Shown here: piece by piece, positions 18,041-27,187 of the stretch | How positions within the stretch are numbered: position 1 is the first letter of the stretch | Layout: each line of letters begins with the position of its first letter | Origin: Cyclobacteriaceae bacterium | Lineage (GTDB): Bacteria; Bacteroidota; Bacteroidia; Cytophagales; Cyclobacteriaceae | DNA length: 64,000 bases | Direction: 5' to 3' | NCBI GenBank assembly: GCA_025808415.1 | Contig: CP075525.1 | Coordinates: forward strand, 1,535,501 to 1,599,500 | The notes under the pieces: model-generated | Databases searched by the model: none | What the model saw: only the letters and a program-made list of their open reading frames with translations | Told to the model about the DNA's origin: nothing | Made by a program: the position numbers and the translations under genes

Positions 18041-19455
18041 AGTATATCGTTACCCTATTATTTTTCAGTGTTTCACTGGTTGGCTATTCTCAAGATAGTA
18101 AGCAAACATTTACGTTAGAGCAGTGTGTTGAATATGCCCTGCAAAATTCTATTGCCGTTCAAAATGCAAACCTCGATGAGAAAATTGCTACAGCCCGTGT
18201 AAAAGAAACAGTAGGCATTGGGTTGCCCCAAATTGATGGTACTGTTTCACTTGATCACAATGAGCAACTCAGGCGATTTTTCTCCATTTATGATCCCAAC
18301 AGCATTTTTTTAGGTGGCCAAACCATACCAGGTGCAAACGTAGGCGATGTCATTGCGGCACAAAACTTTTTCCAGTTAAAGAGCAGTGCCGATGCAGGTC
18401 TTCGGGTAAACCAACTTTTATTTAACGGATCGTACCTGGTTGGGCTGCAGGCAGCAAATGCTTATAAAGACCTCGCTGTTAAAAGCTCCCTGCAAACACG
18501 CGAAGATGTAGTGGCCAATGTTACCAAGGCCTATTATGCCGTGCTGGTTAACCGCGAACGGATAAAGTCTTTTGATGTAAACATTGCCCGGGTTGATTCC
18601 CTTTTGAAGGACACGCGGGTAATGTATGAGAATGGCTTTGCCGAAGCCATTGACGTTGATCGTATTCGGGTTTCGTTGACGAACCTGACCACCGAACGCA
18701 ACAATTTCCTGCGCCTTCAGGATATTATGCTGGAGCGGTTGAAATTCCTGATCAACTATCCGATGAGCCAGCAACTTGAAGTTGCCGGACAACTTACCGA
18801 GGAAGAATTGAGCTTTGACCTGGATGGCTATCTGGCAAATTGGAATTACAAGGACCGTCCGGATTACCAGGTGCTTGAAGCCAACAAAAAACTGCAGGCA
18901 TTGAATGTGAAAAACAACATTGCTTTAGGCATGCCCGTACTGTCGGCCTATGCAAACCTCGGCTATTCCACGCAGTCGCCTAACATTGGTGGCTTATTCA
19001 CGACCAATACCGGCTTTAGCGATAATGGAGTGGTAGGGCCCGATAAATGGTATTCCTACTCATCGTATGGCCTGAGTTTACGGGTGCCGGTGTTCAGCGG
19101 CTTGCAGCGTTCTTATAAAGTTCAACAAGAGCGACTGGCTTTGCGGCAAATTGAAAATGGCGAACGCCAGCTAAAATCAAACATTGACCTGGAAATCAAG
19201 CAGGCCTTGAACAATTACACCAGCAATGTTGAAACCTTGAAGGCCCAACAACAAAATTCAGCCTTGGCGGCACGTGTAGCATCGGTTACCAAAATAAAGT
19301 ACACCGAAGGTGTAGGCTCCAACTTTGAAGTGGTGGAGGCAGAGACAACCTTGCGCGAATCGCAAGTGAACTATTACAACGCATTGTTCGATGCCTTGAT
19401 TGCAAAAGTGGATTTGGAAAAAGCCTTTGGAAAATTTTATAACGAGAAAAAATAA
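18037..19455 (+). CDS. TolC-family outer membrane efflux channel
   Basis: A 472-residue outer membrane factor with a signal peptide (MKYIVTLLFFSVSLVGYSQ). The two internal TolC-type repeats are visible: SFTLEQCV-like FTLEQCVEYALQNS at the start, and the coiled helices including LQTREDVVANVTKAYYAVL and a second IDLEIKQALNNYTSN helix pair. A VEAETTLRESQVNYYNAL helix near the C-terminus is typical. It would form the exit duct for the RND pump encoded two genes later. It overlaps tetR by four bases and is followed by the adaptor after 18 bases. Confidence 0.93.
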   Translation: MKYIVTLLFFSVSLVGYSQDSKQTFTLEQCVEYALQNSIAVQNANLDEKIATARVKETVGIGLPQIDGTVSLDHNEQLRRFFSIYDPNSIFLGGQTIPGANVGDVIAAQNFFQLKSSADAGLRVNQLLFNGSYLVGLQAANAYKDLAVKSSLQTREDVVANVTKAYYAVLVNRERIKSFDVNIARVDSLLKDTRVMYENGFAEAIDVDRIRVSLTNLTTERNNFLRLQDIMLERLKFLINYPMSQQLEVAGQLTEEELSFDLDGYLANWNYKDRPDYQVLEANKKLQALNVKNNIALGMPVLSAYANLGYSTQSPNIGGLFTTNTGFSDNGVVGPDKWYSYSSYGLSLRVPVFSGLQRSYKVQQERLALRQIENGERQLKSNIDLEIKQALNNYTSNVETLKAQQQNSALAARVASVTKIKYTEGVGSNFEVVEAETTLRESQVNYYNALFDALIAKVDLEKAFGKFYNEKK

Positions 19456-19473
19456 TACTGAAACCCCATAGAT

Positions 19474-20655
19474 ATGAAAAATACCTACCTCATCATAGCG
19501 TTTGCTGCTCTTGTTGCAGCCTGCAGTGCACCAACCGACAAAGCTGCTGAATTAGAAGCTAAGAAAAAGCAACTGGAGCAGGCACAAGTTGAACTGGCAA
19601 CCATAAAGAACAAAATTGCTCAACTTGAAAAGGAAATCAGTGACGCGGATCCAAACTTTGCTCGTCAAATAAGCAAGGCTATTCTTGTTTCAACGTTTAC
19701 CGCTGAGAAGAAAGCTTTCGAACATAAAATTGAAGTGCGTGGTGCCGTTGAATCACGCAGGAACATTGTAATCACTGCACAAACCGGTGGCGAAATCCAC
19801 AAGGTACATGTGCGTGAAGGTCAAAATGTTTCGAAAGGCCAGGTGCTGGTCTCCTTAAATGCAGATATTATCCGTAACTCCATTGCCGAGTTGAAAACCG
19901 CACTTGAACTCGCAAACTCGGTTTACGAAAAACAAGCCCGTTTGTGGGAACAGAAAATTGGCACCGAATTGCAATACCTGCAAGCTAAAAACAATAAAGA
20001 GTCACTTGAACGCAGGTTGGCTACAGCTTATTCACAACTCGACCAGGCTATTATTAAGGCTCCTTTCAGTGGTACTATCGACCAGCTTCCTGCGCGTGAA
20101 GGCGAAGTGGCTGGCCCGGGCATGCCTTTGGTACGTGTGGTAAGCCTTGATGATACCTATATTAAAGCCGATGTATCCGAGCGGTTTATCGGAAAGTTCA
20201 AGACGGGTGATCCGGTGGAGGTTTATTTCCCATCGCAAGATAAGAAGCTGAATACCAAAGTAGCTTCGGTGAGCCAGGTAATCAATGCCGAAAACAGAAC
20301 GTTTATCGTAGAAGTTCAACTTCCGCGTGTTGATTTTATTGTGAAACCCAACCAGGTTGTTGTGTTGAACTTACGCGATTACCTGAGCGAAGCCACCTTA
20401 GCGGTGCCTACCCGCATCATTCAGAAAGATGAAGACGGTCAATTCATTTTTGCTGTGGATGACCGCGAAGGAAGATTGCTTGCCAAGAAGATACACATAA
20501 CCACCGGGATAACATCTATGACTGAAACCGAGGTGGTGGCCGGGTTGAAAGGCGATGAACAAATTGTTGACCAGGGCTACCGCGACTTAACCGAAGGTGT
20601 TGAAGTGGAAATTTTTGGGGCCAAAAAAAATTCTAAAGAAGTGGCAAACAAATAA
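19474..20655 (+). CDS. RND efflux periplasmic adaptor, lipoprotein
   Basis: A 393-residue membrane fusion protein linking the RND pump and the TolC-like channel. The signal peptide ends in a lipobox LVAAC (Cys17). A coiled coil (about 25-58) precedes the lipoyl/barrel-sandwich half IVITAQTGGEIHKVHVREGQ and its partner IIKAPFSGTIDQLPAREGE, then the beta-barrel and membrane-proximal domains. An extra coiled coil right after the lipid anchor is common in Bacteroidota adaptors. Neighbours on both sides confirm the tripartite pump. Confidence 0.93.
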   Translation: MKNTYLIIAFAALVAACSAPTDKAAELEAKKKQLEQAQVELATIKNKIAQLEKEISDADPNFARQISKAILVSTFTAEKKAFEHKIEVRGAVESRRNIVITAQTGGEIHKVHVREGQNVSKGQVLVSLNADIIRNSIAELKTALELANSVYEKQARLWEQKIGTELQYLQAKNNKESLERRLATAYSQLDQAIIKAPFSGTIDQLPAREGEVAGPGMPLVRVVSLDDTYIKADVSERFIGKFKTGDPVEVYFPSQDKKLNTKVASVSQVINAENRTFIVEVQLPRVDFIVKPNQVVVLNLRDYLSEATLAVPTRIIQKDEDGQFIFAVDDREGRLLAKKIHITTGITSMTETEVVAGLKGDEQIVDQGYRDLTEGVEVEIFGAKKNSKEVANK

Positions 20656-20676
20656 GCTTGCAACCGCACTAAAATT

Positions 20677-23600
20677 ATGAGCGAAAAAAATACGAATCTG
20701 AAAGTTGATAAGGAATTCGGGTTGTCCTCCTGGGCATTGAAGAACCGAACTTCCGTAGGGTTTATTGCTTTCCTGATCACGGTGATGGGTATTATGACCT
20801 ACATCGATTTACCCAAAGACAGCTACCCCGAAATTGAACAACCGGTCATTTATATCGGCACATCGCATCCGGGCAACTCACCGGTGGACATGGAGAACCT
20901 GGTTACCCGGCCTATTGAAAAGGAACTAAACACTATTTCGGAAGTTGACAATATCAAGTCAACCTCGGTTCAGGATTACTCCACCATTATTGTGGAGTTT
21001 GATCCTAAAACCGATGTGAGTGATGCATTGACAAAAGTTAAGGATGCGGTTGACCGTGCAAAACCCGAATTGCCTACCGACCTGCCGGCCGATCCGAATG
21101 TATTTGAACTGAATTTTTCGGAGTTCCCGATTTTTAACATAAACCTTTCGGGAAACTTTAAACTGGAAGAGCTGAAGCGATATGCCGAATACCTGGAAGA
21201 TGAAATTGAGAAGCTTTCAGAGATTTCAAAGGTTGAGATCCGTGGCATTGATGAAAAGGAGGTAAAGGTTAAAGTTGACCCTTATGAGCTTGAAGCGCGT
21301 ATGCTCAACTTCAGCGATTTGGAAAATGCCATTAAGGCCGAGAACGTTACCCTTTCGGGCGGCAATATTTTGGATGACGGCATACGCAGGAATATTCGCG
21401 TAGTGGGAGAATTTTCCGATCCGCGTGAGCTCGAAAACATTATCGTAAAGCATGAAAAAGGAAACATCGTTTACCTGAAAGATGTTGCCAAAATAGAATT
21501 TGATTACAAAGAGCGGCAAAGCTACGCCCGCCTGCAAAAGGAGCAGGTAGTAATGGTGGATGTGATCAAACGGAGTGGCGAAAACCTGATCATCGCCACC
21601 GAAAAGGTAAATGCGATTTTAGATAAGGCCAAACGCGATGTATTTCCGGAAGGATTGACCATCAGCATCACCAACGATCAATCATCCTTTACAAAAGAGA
21701 TGGTGAGCAGCATGGAGAACAACATTATTTCAGGTGTGTTGGTGGTGGTGGCCGTGCTTATGCTGTTTCTGGGTATCCGCAATGCGTACTTTGTGGGTAT
21801 AGCCATACCGCTTTCCATGTTCCTTTCATTTTTGATTTTAGGGTTTATGGGGTACACCATTAATATGATGGTGTTGTTCGGGTTGATTATGGCGTTAGGG
21901 ATGCTCGTGGATAATGGTATAGTGGTGGTGGAAAATGTGTATCGTTTATATGAAGAAGGTTATGACCTGGTAAGTGCTACCCGGTTAGGTGTGGGTGAAA
22001 TTGCCTGGCCTATCATCGCTTCAACCGCCACTACGTTAGCTGCCTTTTTGCCCTTGGCCATGTGGCCTGGCATTATGGGTGAATTTATGAAGTACCTGCC
22101 CATTACCCTTATTGTCGTACTCTCTTCATCGTTGTTTGTAGGGTTGGTAATTACCCCGGTTATCGCTTCCTTGTTTATGAAGCACGAGAGTGAGGCAAAA
22201 TCGAATAAAACACGCACCATTAAAACAGTAGGTTCATTAACCGTTGCCGGTGCAGTATTTATCGTGATCAGTTATGTTACCCCCGTTAATACCCTGTGGT
22301 TTGGTAACCTGCTGGTGATTTTTGGTTTGCTTACACTTTTGAATGTGTACGTGTTTACTCCGGTAACGCATGCATTTCAAACCTCTATTTTACCGCGCCT
22401 CGAAAGCCGGTATTCCAAAATAATTTCCTTTGCGTTACAAGGCTCCAAACCGAAGTATTTTTTCCTCGGAACGATTTTCCTGCTGTTCGCCTCCATTGGG
22501 TTGTTGGTAGTTTTCCCACCTAAGGTTATTTACTTCCCGATCAACGAGCCCAAGTATATCAATGTGTTTATTGAATACCCAACCGGAACAGATATTGAGG
22601 TTACCAATAAATTAACAGAAGAACTTGAAGATAAGGTAATCGCGTTTATTAAACCTTACGAATCCATTGTGGAGTCTGTCATTGGTAACGTTGGTCAGGG
22701 CACTGGCGATCCGAACGATCCTTCTAACATCGGTATGTCGGATACCCCCAACAAAGCCCGTATTACCATCAACTTTGTGGATTTTAAATACCGTGATGGA
22801 CAAAGCACCACGGCTATTATGGAGGACCTTCGTGCTACCATAGGCCAATACCCCGGTGTTACCGTTACGGTTGACAAGAATGCCGATGGCCCCCCAACCG
22901 GCAAGCCTGTGAATATTGAGGTTAGCGGTGATGATTTCCCAACACTTGTGCGCCTGGCTGAGGATATGAAAAAGAAAATCAATGAGTCAGGCATACAAGG
23001 CATTGAAAAATTGAAAACTGATCTGGAAACCGGGAAGCCTGAGTTGGTCATTGACCTTGACCGTGAAAAGGCCCGCAGGTTTGGATTGTCTTCGTATGCT
23101 GTGGCCAATGAAATTCGTACTTCATTATATGGAAAAGAAGTATCAAAATTCAAGCAAGGTGAGGATGATTACGATATCCAAATCCGATTGGATGATAAGT
23201 ATCGTTATGACCTGGATGCACTCATGAACAAGAGCATCACCTTCCGCGACCAAAGCACCGGTAAAATTTCGCAGGTCCCTATTTCTTCCATTGCCAAAGC
23301 AGAGCTTAGTTCATCGTATGGTTCAGTTAAGCGTAAAGATTTAAAACGCGTAATCACCATCAGCTCAAACGTATTGGGAGGGTTTAATGCCACTGAAATC
23401 AATAACCAGATCAAGGAATTGCTGGCCGATTACCGCATGCCTCCGGGATACTCTTTTAAGTTTGGCGGTGAGCAGGAGAAGCAAATGGAAGAAATGAGTT
23501 TCTTGTCGGGTGCATTGGCCTTGGCGGTATTCATCATCTTCCTCATTATCGTAGCCCAATTTAACAAGATAACCGCACCGCTTATTATAATGACCTCCGT

Positions 23601-24093
23601 ATTGTTCAGCACCATTGGTGTGTTCCTCGGGTTATTTATTTTCCGGATGGACTTTGTAGTGATTATGACCATGGTGGGTTTGATTTCGCTGGCCGGTGTG
23701 GTAGTGAATAACGCCATAGTATTAATCGACTTTATTGAACTGAAAAAGAAACGTTTGAAAGAAGAGCTTGGTGTTGATAAACTTCCGCTGGATACGGTTG
23801 TTAACGCTATCGCTGAGGCAGGTAAAACCCGCTTGCGCCCCGTGCTGCTCACGGCTATTACCACTATACTTGGTTTAATGCCGCTGGCAATCGGTATCAA
23901 TATCGACTTCATTAAATTCCTGAATTCCTACGATGCTGACTTTTATATCGGTGGGGATAGCGTGATTTTCTGGAGCCCGCTATCGTGGACGATCATTCAT
24001 GGCCTGGCTTTCGCTACCTTCTTAACATTGGTGGTGGTGCCGGTAATGTACTTGCTGGTTGAGAAATTGAACCGTAAAATCGGTATAGCCTGA
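20677..24093 (+). CDS. RND efflux transporter, AcrB/HAE-1 type
   Basis: The 1138-residue inner membrane, proton-driven pump subunit of the operon. Two halves each have a helix followed by a large periplasmic loop and a helix bundle (first helix near 28-45). The TM4 segment reads LGMLVDNGIVVVENVY, keeping one of the two acidic residues seen in AcrB (the second is Asn). The TM10 region GVVVNNAIVLIDF has Asn where AcrB has Lys, as in many HAE-1 relatives. A late periplasmic-like insert (SYDADFYIGGDSVIFWSPLS) before the last helix is seen in Bacteroidota pumps. Substrates cannot be told. It ends at a strong terminator. Confidence 0.95.
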   Translation: MSEKNTNLKVDKEFGLSSWALKNRTSVGFIAFLITVMGIMTYIDLPKDSYPEIEQPVIYIGTSHPGNSPVDMENLVTRPIEKELNTISEVDNIKSTSVQDYSTIIVEFDPKTDVSDALTKVKDAVDRAKPELPTDLPADPNVFELNFSEFPIFNINLSGNFKLEELKRYAEYLEDEIEKLSEISKVEIRGIDEKEVKVKVDPYELEARMLNFSDLENAIKAENVTLSGGNILDDGIRRNIRVVGEFSDPRELENIIVKHEKGNIVYLKDVAKIEFDYKERQSYARLQKEQVVMVDVIKRSGENLIIATEKVNAILDKAKRDVFPEGLTISITNDQSSFTKEMVSSMENNIISGVLVVVAVLMLFLGIRNAYFVGIAIPLSMFLSFLILGFMGYTINMMVLFGLIMALGMLVDNGIVVVENVYRLYEEGYDLVSATRLGVGEIAWPIIASTATTLAAFLPLAMWPGIMGEFMKYLPITLIVVLSSSLFVGLVITPVIASLFMKHESEAKSNKTRTIKTVGSLTVAGAVFIVISYVTPVNTLWFGNLLVIFGLLTLLNVYVFTPVTHAFQTSILPRLESRYSKIISFALQGSKPKYFFLGTIFLLFASIGLLVVFPPKVIYFPINEPKYINVFIEYPTGTDIEVTNKLTEELEDKVIAFIKPYESIVESVIGNVGQGTGDPNDPSNIGMSDTPNKARITINFVDFKYRDGQSTTAIMEDLRATIGQYPGVTVTVDKNADGPPTGKPVNIEVSGDDFPTLVRLAEDMKKKINESGIQGIEKLKTDLETGKPELVIDLDREKARRFGLSSYAVANEIRTSLYGKEVSKFKQGEDDYDIQIRLDDKYRYDLDALMNKSITFRDQSTGKISQVPISSIAKAELSSSYGSVKRKDLKRVITISSNVLGGFNATEINNQIKELLADYRMPPGYSFKFGGEQEKQMEEMSFLSGALALAVFIIFLIIVAQFNKITAPLIIMTSVLFSTIGVFLGLFIFRMDFVVIMTMVGLISLAGVVVNNAIVLIDFIELKKKRLKEELGVDKLPLDTVVNAIAEAGKTRLRPVLLTAITTILGLMPLAIGINIDFIKFLNSYDADFYIGGDSVIFWSPLSWTIIHGLAFATFLTLVVVPVMYLLVEKLNRKIGIA

Positions 24094-24101
24094 TTTTATT
24101 C

Positions 24102-24143
24102 ATTTCCGTGACCTGCGTTTTCGGAGGTCACGGAAATATTTTT
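24102..24143 (+). terminator. Terminator of the efflux operon
   Basis: A perfect 13-base stem (ATTTCCGTGACCT at 24102-24114 with AGGTCACGGAAAT at 24125-24137), a 10-base loop, then ATTTTT. It lies nine bases after the RND gene stop and ends just before the phosphoesterase ATG. Confidence 0.88.
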
Positions 24144-24156
24144 GAACTAAATCCTG

Positions 24157-25404
24157 ATGGCCAAGCTTATGTCGTTTTTCATTTTGTTGGGCATTCTTGT
24201 ACTAATTGACTTGTACGTGTACCAGGCCATTGTTACGGTAAGTAAAGATTGGTCGGTTGGCTATAAGTCGGTAATGCGTTATGGCTTTTGGCTTGTAACA
24301 GCCCTCACCTTTGTGGCCATTTTATGGTATGCCTATGGCGATCCGTATAAGTATGGATCGAGTTTACGCAATATGGTACTTACCGCTGTGTTTATGGTTT
24401 ACTTCTCCAAATTATTTGGGGTACTTTTTGTTTTGATCGATGACATTCAACGGGGTGTTCGCTGGGTTGCTGATTATTTTAGCCGTGGCCAATCGACAAG
24501 TTCATCAGGCACAACCATACCACGTTCGGAGTTTTTGGCTAAGGCTGCAGTAATAACCGCCACCATACCGTTTGCCGCCATGACGTACGGTATAGTTTCC
24601 GGGGCGCATGATTACCGCATACGCAGAAGGACTATTTACCTGCCTAACCTGCCGAAATCTTTTGACGGGATACGCATAGGCCAGTTGTCGGATATCCACT
24701 CCGGAAGTTTCTTTAGTAAAACAGCCGTTGAAGGTGGGGTGGAGATGTTCCTTCGCGAGAAACCTGACGTGATTTTTTTTACCGGTGACCTGGTGAACAA
24801 TCAAACCAGCGAAGTAAAAGATTATATTCCTGTTTTCAGTAAACTTAACGCGCCCTTGGGTGTATATTCCGTTACTGGTAATCACGATTATGGCGATTAT
24901 GTGGGGTGGTCATCAAAGGAAGCCAAACAGAAAAACTTTCGCGACCTGGTAGAAGTACACAAGGTGATGGGTTTTGATTTGTTGATGAATGAAAACCGGA
25001 TGTTGAAACAAGGCGGTGATAAGCTGGCTATTTTAGGCATTGAGAACTGGGGTGCAGGAAGGTTCGCGAAATATGGTAAGCTTGATGTAGCTTATGCCCA
25101 TACCGATGAAGCAGCTGTAAAACTTTTGCTGTCGCACGACCCAAGCCACTGGGATGCACAGGTTCGTCCGGGTTATGGCGATATTGATGTGATGTTTGCC
25201 GGCCATACACACGGGTTCCAGTTTGGTGTGGAGATCGGTGATTTCAAATGGAGCCCTTCGCAGTATGTTTATAAACAATGGGCCGACCTCTATCAGGAAG
25301 GAAATCAATACCTGTATGTAAACCGTGGCTTTGGATACATTGGTTATCCTGGCCGGGTTGGTATACCACCCGAGTTAACGATCATCGAATTAAAACGCGC
25401 ATAA
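24157..25404 (+). CDS. Membrane-anchored metallophosphoesterase
   Basis: A 415-residue protein with about four N-terminal membrane helices (roughly 1-100, plus a hydrophobic segment near 127-145) and a calcineurin-like domain facing out. All metal-binding motifs are present: QLSDIHSGSF, FTGDLVNN, VTGNHDYGDY, LLLSHDPSHW and FAGHTHGFQFG. It resembles the YkuE/UDP-2,3-diacylglucosamine pyrophosphatase-like group, so a lipid or envelope substrate is plausible but unproven. The start ATG at 24157 is clear. A terminator precedes it, so it is transcribed separately from the efflux operon. Confidence 0.92.
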   Translation: MAKLMSFFILLGILVLIDLYVYQAIVTVSKDWSVGYKSVMRYGFWLVTALTFVAILWYAYGDPYKYGSSLRNMVLTAVFMVYFSKLFGVLFVLIDDIQRGVRWVADYFSRGQSTSSSGTTIPRSEFLAKAAVITATIPFAAMTYGIVSGAHDYRIRRRTIYLPNLPKSFDGIRIGQLSDIHSGSFFSKTAVEGGVEMFLREKPDVIFFTGDLVNNQTSEVKDYIPVFSKLNAPLGVYSVTGNHDYGDYVGWSSKEAKQKNFRDLVEVHKVMGFDLLMNENRMLKQGGDKLAILGIENWGAGRFAKYGKLDVAYAHTDEAAVKLLLSHDPSHWDAQVRPGYGDIDVMFAGHTHGFQFGVEIGDFKWSPSQYVYKQWADLYQEGNQYLYVNRGFGYIGYPGRVGIPPELTIIELKRA

Positions 25405-25464
25405 GGAAAGCGGTTAGGCTTTATGCACAAGACAACGGTATTCTTATTACTAATGTCTTGTGTC

Positions 25465-25923
25465 TTAGGTCTTGCTCATTTCGGCTTCGGCCTCTTTTCT
25501 ACGTTTGGCATCAATGGAATATTTCCCCGCCCCAAAAACTATGAAAATGATCAACCCAACCAACACAATCAACGACATTTCCAGTTCCATGTGATGGCCT
25601 ACGCTTAAAAAGCCCTTTGGGTAATTCACAAAGACAACCGCGCCAATCAGTACCGGGAGGTTGATTACACAAACAATGCGGGTAAACAACCCGAAGGCAA
25701 GCAATGGCCCGCCCAGTATGTGAGCAAACACTACATAATGTGCCAGCGTAGCGCCTGCAAACCATACGTTAAAACTTGCAGCGGTGGTTTCAAGTTCATC
25801 CATGCTGGTGATAAACTGTAAACCTTTGTAGGTAATGAAAAGGCCAAGGATAATACGGAAGAAATCCAGGAATCCCGGTCTATGTGCATTACCCCATTTT
25901 TCGACATCGGTAACGACACTCAT
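25465..25923 (-). CDS. DoxX-family membrane protein
   Basis: A 152-residue protein with four hydrophobic helices and the DoxX/quinone-oxidoreductase-subunit pattern (RIILGLFITYKGLQFI, FAHILGGPLLAFGLFTR). The family is linked to redox enzymes and membrane quinone chemistry, though the exact role is unknown here. The start is the ATG at 25923 (MSVVTDVEKW); an upstream in-frame codon at 25947 would need to start inside a palindrome. A perfect 10-base inverted repeat 3 bases upstream of the ATG may be an operator. It is convergent with the phosphoesterase. Confidence 0.85.
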   Translation of the reverse strand: MSVVTDVEKWGNAHRPGFLDFFRIILGLFITYKGLQFITSMDELETTAASFNVWFAGATLAHYVVFAHILGGPLLAFGLFTRIVCVINLPVLIGAVVFVNYPKGFLSVGHHMELEMSLIVLVGLIIFIVFGAGKYSIDAKRRKEAEAEMSKT

Positions 25924-25926
25924 AGT

Positions 25927-25950
25927 ACTTTGTATTGGTGAATACAAAGT
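25927..25950. promoter_or_regulatory. Perfect palindrome upstream of doxX-like gene
   Basis: ACTTTGTATT (25927-25936) and AATACAAAGT (25941-25950) are exact inverted repeats with a GGTG loop. Three bases separate the repeat from the ATG of the minus-strand DoxX gene, and it is near the end of the next upstream gene. It is shaped like a dimeric regulator site; it has no T-tract, so it is unlikely to be a terminator. Confidence 0.5.
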
Positions 25951-25972
25951 TTACAAAATTTAGCGGAGAAGG

Positions 25973-27187
25973 TCAATCCTTTCGGTTGAGCATTTGCAGG
26001 GTAAAGTACCCCATGATGCCGATAACAACGATAAGGATTGTCCAGAGCCAGAATTTTTGGGTAAAGAGTGCTTTTTGTTGTTGCGGTGCCTGCAGGGTTT
26101 CCTCATTCAACAAGGAAATAATTTTTAGTGATTTTGGGATTTTTTCCTCAAAGTGGATCAAATCATACTGTGGCGTTGGGAGGCGGGCATTGCCATAATA
26201 AAGAAAGGTGTTTTGTCCGGGTTGAAGTTTGGCTATTATTTCAACCTGCGGGCCAGTCGCCTCAATAGTATTGATGGTTAGCGGAGGATTGTCGAGGTTG
26301 TTGATGGTTAATTTCAGTTCGTGGGTTATCAGGGTCTCAAAATTGATTTTATTGGAGTCAAGCGAAGTGAGATAGCCTTGTTTTAGTGTTGAATAATTTT
26401 GTACCCATCCTTTTTCTGTTTTTATGCTGTCGGTGGCGTATGTCAATCTGTAACTCCGGTAAAAATCGGTGTTGTGTGTTGCATGGATAGTGAGCGTGTT
26501 AACCGCAGTGCGGTAAGGTGCCCTTATGCGTATATTGGTTTGCTTGTTTTCTGTAGTAGTGGTTGCTGTAAAATCCGAAAGTGTAATAGGATTTCCCTTT
26601 TTGGTTGAAGAATATTTAAAGGAAGCGCCTGCCAGGGTAAGTTGCTTGTCGGCTTTTACCTGGATGCGCAAATACGGGTAGTCGCTATCCGCAAAATGGA
26701 CAGTGGCATTGGTATAGTCAATATTATCCTGGTATATGGATACAATTCGTTTATTGTTGACGATCGCAAACCATTCTTTTCTGTCGGTGCTGCCTTCGAT
26801 GCTAACCCGCGCATCATAATTCTTTTCAGGAAAATTCAGCGTTAAGGTATTCAATACTTTTCCGGCCGGTACTTGAACTGTAAAATAAAATATTCCATTT
26901 GCGCGGCTTTGGTTGAGCAGGGGCAGGGTAAAGTCTTCTATGGATACTTCGTCTTTCCGGATTTTTACCAGGTAGGGTATTTCTGTTGTGTCTTTTTCGG
27001 TTATGGAAAATATCCGGATGTCGGAAAAATCTTTAGTGATTTTCTGATAAATATCAACCGGAAACGGAATAGCATACCAATCTTCTGCAGGAACATTCTC
27101 AACAGGCCTTCTGTATTGAAATGCTGTTTGTGCCGATACGAAAAAAACATAAAGCAGAAGCGTAACACTAAACACAATTCTTTTCAT
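25973..27187 (-). CDS. DUF3999 envelope protein
   Basis: A 404-residue protein with a signal peptide (first about 20 residues), a long beta-rich periplasmic part and one C-terminal membrane helix (about 380-400, near FWLWTILIVVIGIMGYF), followed by a short RKD tail. This is the DUF3999 layout; its function is unknown. Its ATG overlaps the stop of the DUF2339 gene by four bases (27184-27187), so the two are translationally coupled and presumably act together. Confidence 0.85.
   Translation of the reverse strand: MKRIVFSVTLLLYVFFVSAQTAFQYRRPVENVPAEDWYAIPFPVDIYQKITKDFSDIRIFSITEKDTTEIPYLVKIRKDEVSIEDFTLPLLNQSRANGIFYFTVQVPAGKVLNTLTLNFPEKNYDARVSIEGSTDRKEWFAIVNNKRIVSIYQDNIDYTNATVHFADSDYPYLRIQVKADKQLTLAGASFKYSSTKKGNPITLSDFTATTTTENKQTNIRIRAPYRTAVNTLTIHATHNTDFYRSYRLTYATDSIKTEKGWVQNYSTLKQGYLTSLDSNKINFETLITHELKLTINNLDNPPLTINTIEATGPQVEIIAKLQPGQNTFLYYGNARLPTPQYDLIHFEEKIPKSLKIISLLNEETLQAPQQQKALFTQKFWLWTILIVVIGIMGYFTLQMLNRKD

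Noticed and set aside
21880..21930. Asn in place of the second TM4 acid of the RND pump as a loss of function
   Set aside because: One Asp is kept, and the same substitution is common in HAE-1 relatives, so it is not evidence of inactivation.
23880..23990. Insert before the last helix of the RND pump as a foreign domain
   Set aside because: The insert is typical of Bacteroidota pumps, as far as I recall, and keeps the frame.
25424..25463. Nine-base inverted repeat CACAAGACA/TGTCTTGTG between convergent genes
   Set aside because: The loop is long and no T-tract follows; too weak to call a terminator.
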